Assembly: GCA_903918315.1 (NCBI GenBank)
Contig: CAIXEA010000074.1
Coordinates: 1-64,000 of the forward strand
Reading direction: 5' to 3'
DNA length: 64,000 nucleotides
From: an uncultured Acetobacteraceae bacterium
Lineage (GTDB): Bacteria; Pseudomonadota; Alphaproteobacteria; Acetobacterales; Acetobacteraceae
Every line of letters starts with the position of its first letter. Within the stretch, counting starts at the first letter, position 1. Shown here piece by piece: positions 16,537 through 25,313 of the stretch. The notes under the pieces are model-generated. The model searched no databases and had not been told where the DNA came from. It worked only from the letters and a program-made list of their open reading frames with translations. A program made the position numbers and the translations under genes.

Positions 16537-16619
16537 TGGTTCGGCTCCTTCCCAAGGCAGCAGGATACCGTCGCCCGATCACCATTGATGAGGCTTTTGA
16601 CGTTGCTGTTGGCTCAGAG

Positions 16620-16649
16620 CCTTTACGAAGCCCGGGTCGCTCTGGATCA
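16620..16649 (-). promoter_or_regulatory. ECF sigma (RpoE/ChrR-type) promoter for folE-DUF2177
   Basis: On the minus strand TGATCC (16649-16644), an 18-base spacer and TAAAGG (16625-16620), the same two hexamers and spacing as the two promoters at 11701-11785. The predicted start lies about 75-80 bases before the folE start codon. A 6-bp inverted repeat CTCTGG/CCAGAG spans the -35 box. Confidence 0.75.
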
Positions 16650-16733
16650 CCAGAGAGGCGGGGTCCCGCGACCAATCCAATCGCCAGGGCCGCCATCACG
16701 AACGTCGCCCCAACCGGGGGATTGTGTCTCGGC

Positions 16734-18332
16734 TCATTGATCCAGCCAGACATCCTCCATCCGCCACCCATTGTACTGACTGTTCACCATCACCGTCAGT
16801 CCCTTCACCCAAGGCTGCCAACACGTCGCCGCCCGCGCATGGTAAATGATCGGCCGCGCCAACTCCTCCTGCAAGGTTCGATCAATCTCCCAGACCAGGC
16901 GCTGCCGTTTACCCGCATCAATCTCCCTCGATTGGGCCTCAATCTTTGCATCCAGGCCCCTGTTGCAATGCCCGGTATAATTGCGGGGCGAGTCGCAGAC
17001 ATAATTCTGGTAAAAATTCGGATCCGGATCATCGACCGCCGCACCCAGCACGTTCACCGCGATCCGGTAATCCTTCTTGATCAGTTTCGGAACCCAGGTG
17101 GCGGTCTCGGTCGTGTCCAGTTCCCCATCAATGCCAATCTCTTTCAATTGGTCGATGAACAACGTCGCGGGGTCGCGGTAAACGGACAAATTGCGCACCG
17201 ATACCTTCACCGATAGCCGGTTATCCGGCCCATAGCCAAGCCGGCGCAGGATGGCACGCGCTTCCTCCCGATTCCTGCCGACATCGTCGCCATAGCCAGG
17301 CAGGCCAGCCAGTCTCTCCGCCGGCAGGCCCCACACGCCCTCCGGCGGCGCCAGCAGGGCACCGCCGAGCGAGCCCTGCCCCTGCGTCAGAATCTCAATG
17401 AAGGCCCGGCGATCCAGGGTTAACGCGATCGCGCGGCGCATATCGGCATTATCAAACGGTGGCGCCGTGCGATTGATCAGCAGCGCGACGGTCTCACTCG
17501 TCGGCGTTACCGCGCACACCACCTCCGGCGCCTGCCGCCGCAAATCCGCCAACAGCGGCACGGTGATCTCATTGGGGAACGTCATATCGAATTTGCCCGC
17601 CACGAAGGCCAGCATGGCCGTCGAGCGGTTGGGGATGATCGTGTATTCGACCCCGTCCAGATGCGGCAGGCCGGGCTTCCAGTAGTCGGGATTGCGGGCC
17701 AGCTTGATGCCCTGGTTGGGCTTGTATTCCACAAATCGGAATGGCCCGGTGCCGATGGGGGCCAGCCGCATGTCGCGCGGCGAGACATGGCAAGGGTACA
17801 TCGGGGTCTCCCCACTCGCCAGCAGCGACAACAAGGCCGGCTGCGGGCGCTTGAGGTGAATCGTCGCCTCCCGCTCCCCGTTTACCGTGGTGCCGGACAC
17901 GTTGACCCACCAACTGCCGCGATAGTTCAGCCTTAGCTTCTCTTTCCCGGCGTCGATCAGCAGGTCCATCGTGCACTTGACGTCCGCCGCCGTGAACGGC
18001 TTGCCATCATGCCACTTTACGCCATCCCGCAAGGTAAAACTCAGCGCCGTATGATCCGCGTTCCACCGCCAGGCCGTGGCCAGCTCCGGCCGGATCGAGG
18101 CCTCACTGTTCTGCGCCACGTGCTGGTCAAACAGCACGAGGTTGTTGAACACGCCCATCATCGGCATCACCACGCCGACGGTGCCCTCCTCGTGCATGGA
18201 CATGCTGGCGGGGCTGTCGCGATGATACACGCGCAGCACCCCGCCCTGCTTTTCCGCCCGGGCCGCGGTAGAGATCGCCGCGGTAGAGATCAAAGCCAGT
18301 AGCAGAGCCAACGTCCAGGCGATGGGCTTCAC
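16734..18332 (-). CDS. ABC transporter substrate-binding protein, family 5 (fourth binding protein of the operon)
   Basis: 532 residues. Signal peptide MKPIAWTLALLLALISTAAISTAARA, then a peptide/nickel-type SBP_bac_5 fold: GGVLRVYHRDSPASMSMHEEG, FTLRDGVKWHDGKPFTAADVKCTMDLL, NPDYWKPGLPHLDGVEYTIIP, NRTAPPFDNADMRRAIALTLDRRAFIEIL. Periplasmic. It is only distantly like the three tandem binding proteins at the other end of the operon and lies 25 bases behind the second ATPase gene, so it may give the transporter a different substrate. The signal peptide contains a 15-bp tandem duplication. Confidence 0.88.
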   Translation of the reverse strand: MKPIAWTLALLLALISTAAISTAARAEKQGGVLRVYHRDSPASMSMHEEGTVGVVMPMMGVFNNLVLFDQHVAQNSEASIRPELATAWRWNADHTALSFTLRDGVKWHDGKPFTAADVKCTMDLLIDAGKEKLRLNYRGSWWVNVSGTTVNGEREATIHLKRPQPALLSLLASGETPMYPCHVSPRDMRLAPIGTGPFRFVEYKPNQGIKLARNPDYWKPGLPHLDGVEYTIIPNRSTAMLAFVAGKFDMTFPNEITVPLLADLRRQAPEVVCAVTPTSETVALLINRTAPPFDNADMRRAIALTLDRRAFIEILTQGQGSLGGALLAPPEGVWGLPAERLAGLPGYGDDVGRNREEARAILRRLGYGPDNRLSVKVSVRNLSVYRDPATLFIDQLKEIGIDGELDTTETATWVPKLIKKDYRIAVNVLGAAVDDPDPNFYQNYVCDSPRNYTGHCNRGLDAKIEAQSREIDAGKRQRLVWEIDRTLQEELARPIIYHARAATCWQPWVKGLTVMVNSQYNGWRMEDVWLDQ

Positions 18333-18357
18333 GGCACGTCTCCTCGCGGCGAGTGGG

Positions 18358-19395
18358 TCAATGAGGCGTGGTCAGACGCTCCTTGATGAACGGCAGCAGC
18401 GATGCGCCGCCCAGCTTCGGCCCATGCGCATGCAGGTGACAGGATGCGGTCCCGCCGCCCTGCACCGGCACGGCCGGTGGGGCTTCCTGGCTGCAAATCT
18501 CCATCGCGAAGGGGCAGCGGGTGCGGAAGCGGCAACCGCTCGGCGGGCTCATCGGGCTGGGCAGATCGCCGCGAAGGATGATGCGCGTGGCGGTGCGCTG
18601 ACGCTCCGGGTCCGGAAATGGCACAGCGGAGATCAGCGCCGCCGAATAGGGATGGGCCGGCGCATCATAGACCCGCCCGCTCGGCCCGGCCTCCACGATC
18701 TCCCCCAGATACATCACCGCGACATTGGGGCTCATGAGCCGCACCACCGCCAGGTCATGCGCGACCAGCAGGAAGCTGGTGCCGGATTTGGCCTGGATCG
18801 CCTTCAGCAGATTGAGGATCTGACTCTGCGTCGACACGTCCAGCGCGCTGACGGGCTCATCGAGCACCACCAGCTCCGGATGCAGGATCATCGCGCGCGC
18901 GATGGCGATGCGCTGGCGCTGGCCACCGGAGAATTCGTGCGGGTAGCGCACCGCGTAACCGGCGTGCAGACCCACCGCCTCCAGCATGGCGCCAACCATG
19001 GCGGAGCGCTCGGCCTTTGGCACGTCGCGATGGATAATGATCGGCTCTTCCAGCAACTGCGCCACGGTCATCGACGGGTTCAGGGAGGAATAAGGGTCCT
19101 GAAACACCATCTGCATCCGCCGCCGCAGCGCCCGCACATCCTTGCGGCTGACCCCCGTGACATCGGTACCGCCCAGCGTCACCTTGCCCGAATGCGGTTC
19201 AATCAGCCGCATGATGGACAGCCCGATGGTGGACTTGCCGCTGCCGGATTCCCCCACCAGGCCCAGCGTTTCCCCCGCCGCGATTTCGAAGGAGACGCCG
19301 TTGACCGCGTGCAGCCGCTTGCGCTTCCCGAACCCGGACGCGCCGAGGTCATACATCACGTGCAGGTCAGAGACCTTGAGGCACGGTTCGGTCAT
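18358..19395 (-). CDS. Peptide/nickel-type ABC transporter ATP-binding protein (DppF/OppF type)
   Basis: 345 residues. Walker [10 protein letters not shown] near residue 52, signature FSGGQRQRIAIARAM near 165, Walker B LVVLDEPVSALD, and the OppF/DppF C-terminal extension GDLPSPMSPPSGCRFRTRCPFAMEICSQEAPP with clustered cysteines that in relatives bind an Fe-S cluster. Cytoplasmic partner of the DppD-type ATPase encoded just upstream (ATGA overlap). Powers import for the four binding proteins of this operon. Confidence 0.92.
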   Translation of the reverse strand: MTEPCLKVSDLHVMYDLGASGFGKRKRLHAVNGVSFEIAAGETLGLVGESGSGKSTIGLSIMRLIEPHSGKVTLGGTDVTGVSRKDVRALRRRMQMVFQDPYSSLNPSMTVAQLLEEPIIIHRDVPKAERSAMVGAMLEAVGLHAGYAVRYPHEFSGGQRQRIAIARAMILHPELVVLDEPVSALDVSTQSQILNLLKAIQAKSGTSFLLVAHDLAVVRLMSPNVAVMYLGEIVEAGPSGRVYDAPAHPYSAALISAVPFPDPERQRTATRIILRGDLPSPMSPPSGCRFRTRCPFAMEICSQEAPPAVPVQGGGTASCHLHAHGPKLGGASLLPFIKERLTTPH

Positions 19396-20408
19396 GGCGT
19401 CACGCCCCTCCGATCCAGGACCGGTCGCAAGGAATCGACCAGGGCACAGCGCACCAGACCTCGCCCCTCGATCGCCAGGGGTACCGGGACGGTGGTGCAG
19501 GGTCCGTCCTGCCGGTAAACACAGCGGGGATTGAAGCGGCAGCCCTTGGGCCAGGCATGCGCCTGCGCGACGGTGCCAGGGATGGCGATCGGATCGTGCC
19601 CGCGTTCCAGCGCCACCTGCGGCATCGCTTCCAGCAACCCGGCGGTATAGGGGTGGCGCGGGGCGGAGAAGAGTTGGTCAGACGGGGCGGCTTCGACCAC
19701 CTGCGCGCCATACATCACCACCACGCTGCGCGCGATCTCCGCCACCACGCCCAGGTCATGGGTGATGAACAGCACCGACATGCCGAGTTCACGCTGCAAT
19801 TCCTTCAGCACCTCCAGAATGCGGGCCTGGATGGTGACGTCCAGCGCGGTCGTGGGCTCATCGGCGATCAGCAATTTGGGGCCGCAGGCAATCGCCATCG
19901 CGATCATCACCCGCTGGCGCATCCCGCCGGAGAACTGATGCGGATAAGCATGCGCCCGGCTGGCGGCGGAGGCGATATGCACCCGGTCGAGCGATTCCAC
20001 CGCCCGCTTCCAGGCCTCGGTCCGCGACACACCGCGATGCCGGCGCACGACCTCCGCGATTTGCTCACCCACGGTGTAGGCGGGGTTCAGGCTCGACATC
20101 GGTTCCTGGAAGATGAAGCCTATGGCATCGCCGCGGATGCGATTAAGCACCCGGTTGGAGGCGCCAATCAGCTCCTGCCCATCAAACATCACGCTGCCAG
20201 CGGTGACACGGCCGCCTTTGGGTTGCACCAGCCCGACGGCGGCCTGGGTGGTGACGCTTTTGCCCGATCCGGATTCGCCGACGACGCAGACGATGTCGTT
20301 GCGGCCAACACTGAACGAAACATTGTCCACCACGGTCAACCAACCAGCGGGGGACGGGTACTGAACGGTCAATCCCTTGATGTCCAGCAATGGGGTTTCG
20401 GTCGTCAT
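19392..20408 (-). CDS. Peptide/nickel-type ABC transporter ATP-binding protein (DppD/OppD type)
   Basis: 338 residues from the ATG at 20408; the track start (20417) is a TTG with the GGGGGA motif only one base away, so the ATG is better placed. Walker [15 protein letters not shown] near residue 40, [17 protein letters not shown], signature [15 protein letters not shown], Walker [21 protein letters not shown], and C-terminal [17 protein letters not shown]. Works as heterodimer with the DppF-type protein that follows. Confidence 0.92.
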   Translation of the reverse strand: MTTETPLLDIKGLTVQYPSPAGWLTVVDNVSFSVGRNDIVCVVGESGSGKSVTTQAAVGLVQPKGGRVTAGSVMFDGQELIGASNRVLNRIRGDAIGFIFQEPMSSLNPAYTVGEQIAEVVRRHRGVSRTEAWKRAVESLDRVHIASAASRAHAYPHQFSGGMRQRVMIAMAIACGPKLLIADEPTTALDVTIQARILEVLKELQRELGMSVLFITHDLGVVAEIARSVVVMYGAQVVEAAPSDQLFSAPRHPYTAGLLEAMPQVALERGHDPIAIPGTVAQAHAWPKGCRFNPRCVYRQDGPCTTVPVPLAIEGRGLVRCALVDSLRPVLDRRGVTP

Positions 20409-20413
20409 CGCGA

Positions 20414-21298
20414 TCAATCCCCCGCCCTGCGCATGCGTCCGACCGAATCGCGGATACCGTCACCGATCAGATTGAAGCACAGCACCGTCACCGAAATAAT
20501 CAGTCCCGCCGCGATCGTCGGCACCGGCGAGTCCGCCATATAGGGGAAGGCGGTGCCCAGAATAGCCCCCCAGCTCGCCTGCGGTGGTTGCACGCCCAGG
20601 CCGAGGAAGCTCAATCCCGCCTCCGCCAGCAAAGCCTGACCCATCAGCACGGTTGCCTGCACCACAAGCGGGCCGGTGACATTGGGCAGCACGTGCAGGG
20701 TAATGATGCGGGCGTCGCTGCACCCGGTCGCGCGGGCGGCGGTGATATAAACCTCCTCCCGCACCGACAGCGTGCTGCCGCGCACCACCCGCATGATGCG
20801 GGGCGCGTAGACCAGGCCGATCGCGGTCATGGCATTGGTCAGGCTCGGCCCGAGCATGCCGACGATAACCACGGCCAGGATCAGTGCCGGGAAGCTCATC
20901 AGCGCGTCGTTCAGGCGCATGATGATGGTATCGGTCCAGCCGCGCACATAGCCGCTGATCAGCCCCAGCGGCAACCCGATCACCAGCGCGATCACCACCG
21001 CCTGCACGCTGGCGATCAAAGAAAGACGAGACGCGAAAATCAGCCGGCTGAGCACGTCCCGTCCCAGGTCGTCCGTCCCCAGCGGATGCGCCCATGTCGG
21101 CGGCTTCAGAATATAGCGCAACGACGATTTGGCCGGATCATGCGGCGCCAGATACGGGGCGAACACGGCGACGATCACGATCGCCAGCAAAAGGATCGCC
21201 GAGACCAAAGCCGTCCGGTTGCGGCAAAAGCGCCCGAAAAAAGAGCTGCTCGGCGGCAGCGCGACCGCTTGCGCGGTGGGCAGGACGGTCGCGCTCAT
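20414..21298 (-). CDS. ABC transporter permease, DppC/OppC type
   Basis: 294 residues. N-terminal cytoplasmic segment then TM1 (ALVSAILLLAIVIVAVFAPYLAPHDP), HPLGTDDLGRDVLSRLIFASRLSL typical of DppC/OppC, and the EAA-loop YITAARATGCSDARIITLHVLPNVTGPLVV that contacts the ATPases. Inner membrane. The start overlaps the DppB-type stop as ATGA, and its end overlaps the next gene's region. Confidence 0.92.
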   Translation of the reverse strand: MSATVLPTAQAVALPPSSSFFGRFCRNRTALVSAILLLAIVIVAVFAPYLAPHDPAKSSLRYILKPPTWAHPLGTDDLGRDVLSRLIFASRLSLIASVQAVVIALVIGLPLGLISGYVRGWTDTIIMRLNDALMSFPALILAVVIVGMLGPSLTNAMTAIGLVYAPRIMRVVRGSTLSVREEVYITAARATGCSDARIITLHVLPNVTGPLVVQATVLMGQALLAEAGLSFLGLGVQPPQASWGAILGTAFPYMADSPVPTIAAGLIISVTVLCFNLIGDGIRDSVGRMRRAGD

Positions 21299-22245
21299 GC
21301 GCTGCGCACCTTGGGATCGAAATAGCCGTAGGACATGTCCACCAACAGATTAACGAACAAAACCACCGTCGCCGTCGTCAGCGCCACGCCCAACAGCACC
21401 GGCAGATCGCGCAGGAACACCGCCCGCACCGCCAACGATCCGACGCCGTTCATGGCGAAGATCTGCTCCACGATCACCGCGCCACCCAGCAGCCGCCGGA
21501 TTTGCAGGCCCAGCACCGTCACCAGCGGGATCGCCGCGTTTTTCAGGGCGTGCTTGACGATGATCGACAGCGACGACAGGCCCTTGGCGCGCGCGGTCTG
21601 GATGTAATCACGCGACAGCACATCGATCATCGCACCACGCACCTGCCGCGCCAGCTCCGCCGCCAGACCGACGCCCAGGGTGAGTGAGGGCAATGTCAAT
21701 CGCGCCAGATATTCGACCGGATCCTCCGTGAACGGGATATACCCCGTCGCCGGCAGCCAGCCGAGATTCAGCGCCACCACCAGCACCAGCAGCAGCCCGA
21801 TGAAAAATTCCGGTGCCGCGATCCCCAGCGACGTGCCGAAAATCGTCAGGCGATCGAGATACGACCCCCGTTTGATCGCCGCGAACACACCCAGCGGCAC
21901 CGCCAGCCCAACCCCGATCAGCGTCGAACCCGCCGTCAGCGACAGCGTGATCGGCATCCGATCCAGAATCAGTTCGGTCACCGGACGACCACTGGTGAAG
22001 GAGGTTCCGAGATCACCCACCAGCACGGCGGAGAGCCAGTGCCAGAATTGCAACAGAAAGGGCTGATCGAGGCCGAGGCGATGACGGGCCGCCTCAATCG
22101 CTTCGGCCGAGGCATTCTCCCCCGCCACCACCGCCGCCGGATCGCCGGGGGTCAGATGGATCAATAGGAAGGTGATCAACCCGACCAAGATCAGGATCGG
22201 GATAGCCGCCGCGATCCGGCGGAAAAGATAGAGCAGCGTGTTCAT
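21295..22245 (-). CDS. ABC transporter permease, DppB/OppB type
   Basis: 316 residues. LLYLFRRIAAAIPILILVGLITFLLIHLTPGDPAAVVAGENAS is the standard DppB opening; LGLDQPFLLQFWHWLSAVLVGDLGTSFTSGRPV and the EAA loop DYIQTARAKGLSSLSIIVKHALKNAAIPLVTVLGLQI follow. Six predicted helices. It starts inside the stop of the preceding binding-protein gene (ATGA), so the whole run from 26869 to 18358 is one tightly coupled operon. Confidence 0.92.
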   Translation of the reverse strand: MNTLLYLFRRIAAAIPILILVGLITFLLIHLTPGDPAAVVAGENASAEAIEAARHRLGLDQPFLLQFWHWLSAVLVGDLGTSFTSGRPVTELILDRMPITLSLTAGSTLIGVGLAVPLGVFAAIKRGSYLDRLTIFGTSLGIAAPEFFIGLLLVLVVALNLGWLPATGYIPFTEDPVEYLARLTLPSLTLGVGLAAELARQVRGAMIDVLSRDYIQTARAKGLSSLSIIVKHALKNAAIPLVTVLGLQIRRLLGGAVIVEQIFAMNGVGSLAVRAVFLRDLPVLLGVALTTATVVLFVNLLVDMSYGYFDPKVRSA

Positions 22246-23781
22246 TTACAGCCCGCGCTCACGTGCGTGTCATTGATACGGTCGTTTCCCGTGGGCAAAT
22301 AAGGCGGCAGATTGGTGATGCAACCCGGTTTATACGCATAGACATTTGATCGACTCATCAGCGTAATATGTCCCACTTGTTCGGTCGAAATGCGCGCGAT
22401 CCGGTGCAGCACCTCTGCCCGCTTTGGATCACCCGGCGCCATACCGCGGGCCTGGCCGATCAGGGTATCGATCTCCGGCACCACCGCGCCCCAGGGCAGG
22501 ATGTTTCCGCCGAGCCCTTCCTGGAAGGTCTGCAACGGATCCGAACGCCCACCCCAGCGCACCATCAGCACATCACCTCGTCCGGGCGGCGGACGGCGAA
22601 ACAGCGTGTATTGCGACACATCCACCACATCGAATTTTACCCGGATGCCGACATCACCCAGCATCGCCTGCATGGCTTCGGCGATCTGCTTGTATTCGTT
22701 GGTATTCAACAGCAACCAGGAGATATCGACCCCGTTGGGATAGCCGGCCTCCTTGACCAGTTGCTTCGCTTTTTCCGGGTCGAAGGGATAGAGATTTTCT
22801 AAGTCCGGAATGAACCACGGCGACGAGGACGCGAAATATTGCACGGTCGGCTTGCTTGCGCCGTAGCCCAGCGCATCCGCCAGCGCATGCCGATCGGTGG
22901 CATGCATGATGGCCTGGCGGATTTTGAGCTTGCCGGTGGCCTCGTGGCTGGTGTTCACCCCGATTTCCCAGGTGCTGTTCTTCTCATTCACCTGCACCGC
23001 GAAACCGGCCGCTTTGGCTTCCCCGATCTGGCGCGGCTCGATCAGCGCGACATTGGCCTGCCCGGATCGGAGCGCGTTCAATCGCGCCCGGGCATCTGCG
23101 GCAAAATGATGCTCGAACGCCGCCGGCCGGCCTGTCGTGCCCTCCCAATAGGTCTCGTTGCGCGTCGTGATGGTCTGCACGTTGGAATCGAACGATCGGA
23201 CTTTGTAGGGGCCGGTGCCAACCGGCCGCAGCGCCCCGCCAAACGCGTTATCAGCCAGCGCCGCAGACGCGATCATCATGCCGGCCTGGCCACCGAGCAA
23301 ATAAGGCAGCTGACCGCTCGGCGCTTTCAGTTTCAGACGCAGTTTGTGATCATCCAGAATGTCCACCGCGGCGATCTGACTCATGGTTTCAAACGTCGCA
23401 TTGCCGGCCCGGCTGCCAAGCGCGGCCGAACGTTCGAAATTCAATGCCACCCCCTTGGCGTCGAACGGCGACCCATCATGGAAGGTCACGTTCGGCCGTA
23501 ATGTCAGGGTGAACTCGGTCAGGTCCTGGTTGTAGGCCCAGGACAATGCCAGGCCCGGTGTTGGCTCCCCGGCAGGGTCCAGGCGGATCAGCGAATCATA
23601 GATCGCCATCAGCGTACCCTGGGCGAAACTGCTGTTATTCTGCGGCTCCCGCGGGTCCAGTGTCTGATTTGACACTGCATCATAATAAATCAGTGTCGCG
23701 TTTGGATCACCCGGGCGATCCGCGGCCATCGCGCCCCCCCCCCGCAAGCAGGGCAATCAGCGCGGCGGACGCCCGGTTCAT
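22242..23781 (-). CDS. ABC substrate-binding protein, family 5 (third of three tandem copies), frameshifted in the signal peptide
   Basis: The natural start is the ATG at 23781: it overlaps the upstream stop as ATGA, like its neighbours, and encodes a good signal peptide (MNRASAALIALLAGG). A run of ten G (23734-23743 on this strand) then moves the frame; with nine G the product would read LLAGGGAMAADRPGDPNATLIYYD and continue to the stop at 22242 (about 512 residues). The ORF track shows only the part after the shift. The mature region is intact and close to the two upstream copies (ATLIYYDAVSNQTLDPREPQNN). Either a homopolymer sequencing error or slippage-controlled expression. Periplasmic ligand binder; ligand unknown. 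Confidence 0.8.
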
Positions 23782-25313
23782 TTGCACCCGGCCGCTATCT
23801 GTACGTCGTTGAACCGGTCGTCACCGATGGGCAAATATGGCACCAACCCGCGGATGCAGCCGGGCTTGAAGGCGTAGACGTTGGACCGCGTCATCAGCGG
23901 CATATTCGCCGCATGTTCCACACCGAGCCGCGCGATCTGGCGAATAATCGGCAAGCGGGCAGCATCATCGGGCAACAAGCCCCGTGCTTTCTCAATCAGC
24001 ACATCAATCTGGGGATCAGCGATTCCCACCGGATTATATGTCGCCCCTGTCGCGATCAATTCCTGAAATACCTGCAACGGATCGGCTCGCCCGCCCCAGC
24101 GCGCCATCAGATAATCACCGCGATAGGGGGGCTTGCGGAACAGATTGAACTGCGATGCATCAACCACATCGAATTTGATGCGGATATTGGATTCCGCCAG
24201 CATCGCCTGCAGCGCTTCACCCAATTGTTTGTACTCGGTGGTGTTGAGCAGCAAATGCGTCAGATCGACCCCGTCCTTGAAGCCCGCTTCCGCCAGCAGC
24301 GTTTTGGCCCTGGCTGGATCGTAAGGATAGATTTTTTCCAATTCCGGATCATAAGCCGGCGAACTCTGCGCGAAAAATTGCACCGTCGGCTTCGAACTGC
24401 CGAAGCTCAGCGCATCGGCCAGTGCCTGACGATCAACGGCGTGCATGAAAGCCTGACGGACTTTGAGATTGTTGAGGGGCGCGCGGCCCAGGTTCACATA
24501 AATATCCCAAACGCCATTTTTCTCGTTGATCTGCGTCGTGAGCCCGGCGCCCTTGGCTTCCGGGATTTGCCGCGGGTCGATCAGCACCACATTGGCCTGA
24601 CCGGAGCGCACCGCGTTCAGACGGGCGCGCCCATCGGGAACGTAATGATGCTCAAATCCAGCCGGTCTGCCAGCGGTACCAGCCCAATAGTCGTCATTGC
24701 GGACCATGACGGTTTTGACGTTGGACTCGAAAGATTTCAGCTTATACGGGCCCGAACCGACAGGCTTGAAATTGGTTCCAAACGCATCGCCCGTCACCGA
24801 GGCTTCGCTTGCGACCATCCCGGCGATGCCGCCAAAGATATAGGGAATTTGCCCGCTGGGGGTCTTCAGCAACAATTTGAATTCATGAGTCCCGGTCACC
24901 TCAACACTGGCGAACGCTTTCAACGAATCAACCATCGCACCGCTTGACCGCGAACCAAGCGCCAGGTTGCGGTCGATGTTCTTCTTGACGACCGCGGCGG
25001 TGACCTCGGTCCCGTCATGGAACTTCACGCCCTTGCGCAGCACGAAGGTGTACGAGGTCAGATCGGGGGCAGCCTGCCATGACTCCGCGAGTCCCGGCGT
25101 TGGCGTGCCGCCGGGGTCAAGCCGTACCAGTGTGTCGTAGAGTGCAAGCAGCACTTCTTGCGAGAAACTACTGCCACTTTGCGGTTCCGCTGGATCGAGC
25201 GTTTCGTTTCCCACAGCATCGTAATAGATCAGCGTCGCGGCGGTGTTGACATCCGCGGCGCATGCCGGCGCGGCCAGGCCCAGCGCCAAAGCCATAAAAA
25301 TCCAGCGCATCAT
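23778..25313 (-). CDS. ABC substrate-binding protein, family 5 (second of three tandem copies)
   Basis: 511 residues. Signal peptide MMRWIFMALALGLAAPACAAD, then ATLIYYDAVGNETLDPAEPQSGSSFSQEVLLALYDTLVRLDPGGTPTPGLAESW, the SBP_bac_5 lobe. RNDDYWAGTAGRPAGFEHHYVPDGRARLNAVRSGQANVVLIDPRQIPEAKGAG is shared almost word for word with the neighbouring copies. The C-terminal YAFKPGCIRGLVPYLPIGDDRFNDVQIAAGCK ends all three copies in similar form. Start and stop overlap the flanking copies by ATGA, so it arose by tandem duplication within the operon. Confidence 0.92.
   Translation of the reverse strand: MMRWIFMALALGLAAPACAADVNTAATLIYYDAVGNETLDPAEPQSGSSFSQEVLLALYDTLVRLDPGGTPTPGLAESWQAAPDLTSYTFVLRKGVKFHDGTEVTAAVVKKNIDRNLALGSRSSGAMVDSLKAFASVEVTGTHEFKLLLKTPSGQIPYIFGGIAGMVASEASVTGDAFGTNFKPVGSGPYKLKSFESNVKTVMVRNDDYWAGTAGRPAGFEHHYVPDGRARLNAVRSGQANVVLIDPRQIPEAKGAGLTTQINEKNGVWDIYVNLGRAPLNNLKVRQAFMHAVDRQALADALSFGSSKPTVQFFAQSSPAYDPELEKIYPYDPARAKTLLAEAGFKDGVDLTHLLLNTTEYKQLGEALQAMLAESNIRIKFDVVDASQFNLFRKPPYRGDYLMARWGGRADPLQVFQELIATGATYNPVGIADPQIDVLIEKARGLLPDDAARLPIIRQIARLGVEHAANMPLMTRSNVYAFKPGCIRGLVPYLPIGDDRFNDVQIAAGCK

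Noticed and set aside
16478-16771. 97-residue minus-strand ORF between folE and the ABC operon
   Set aside because: It covers the folE ECF promoter and overlaps folE in another frame; no ribosome-binding site and no family resemblance.
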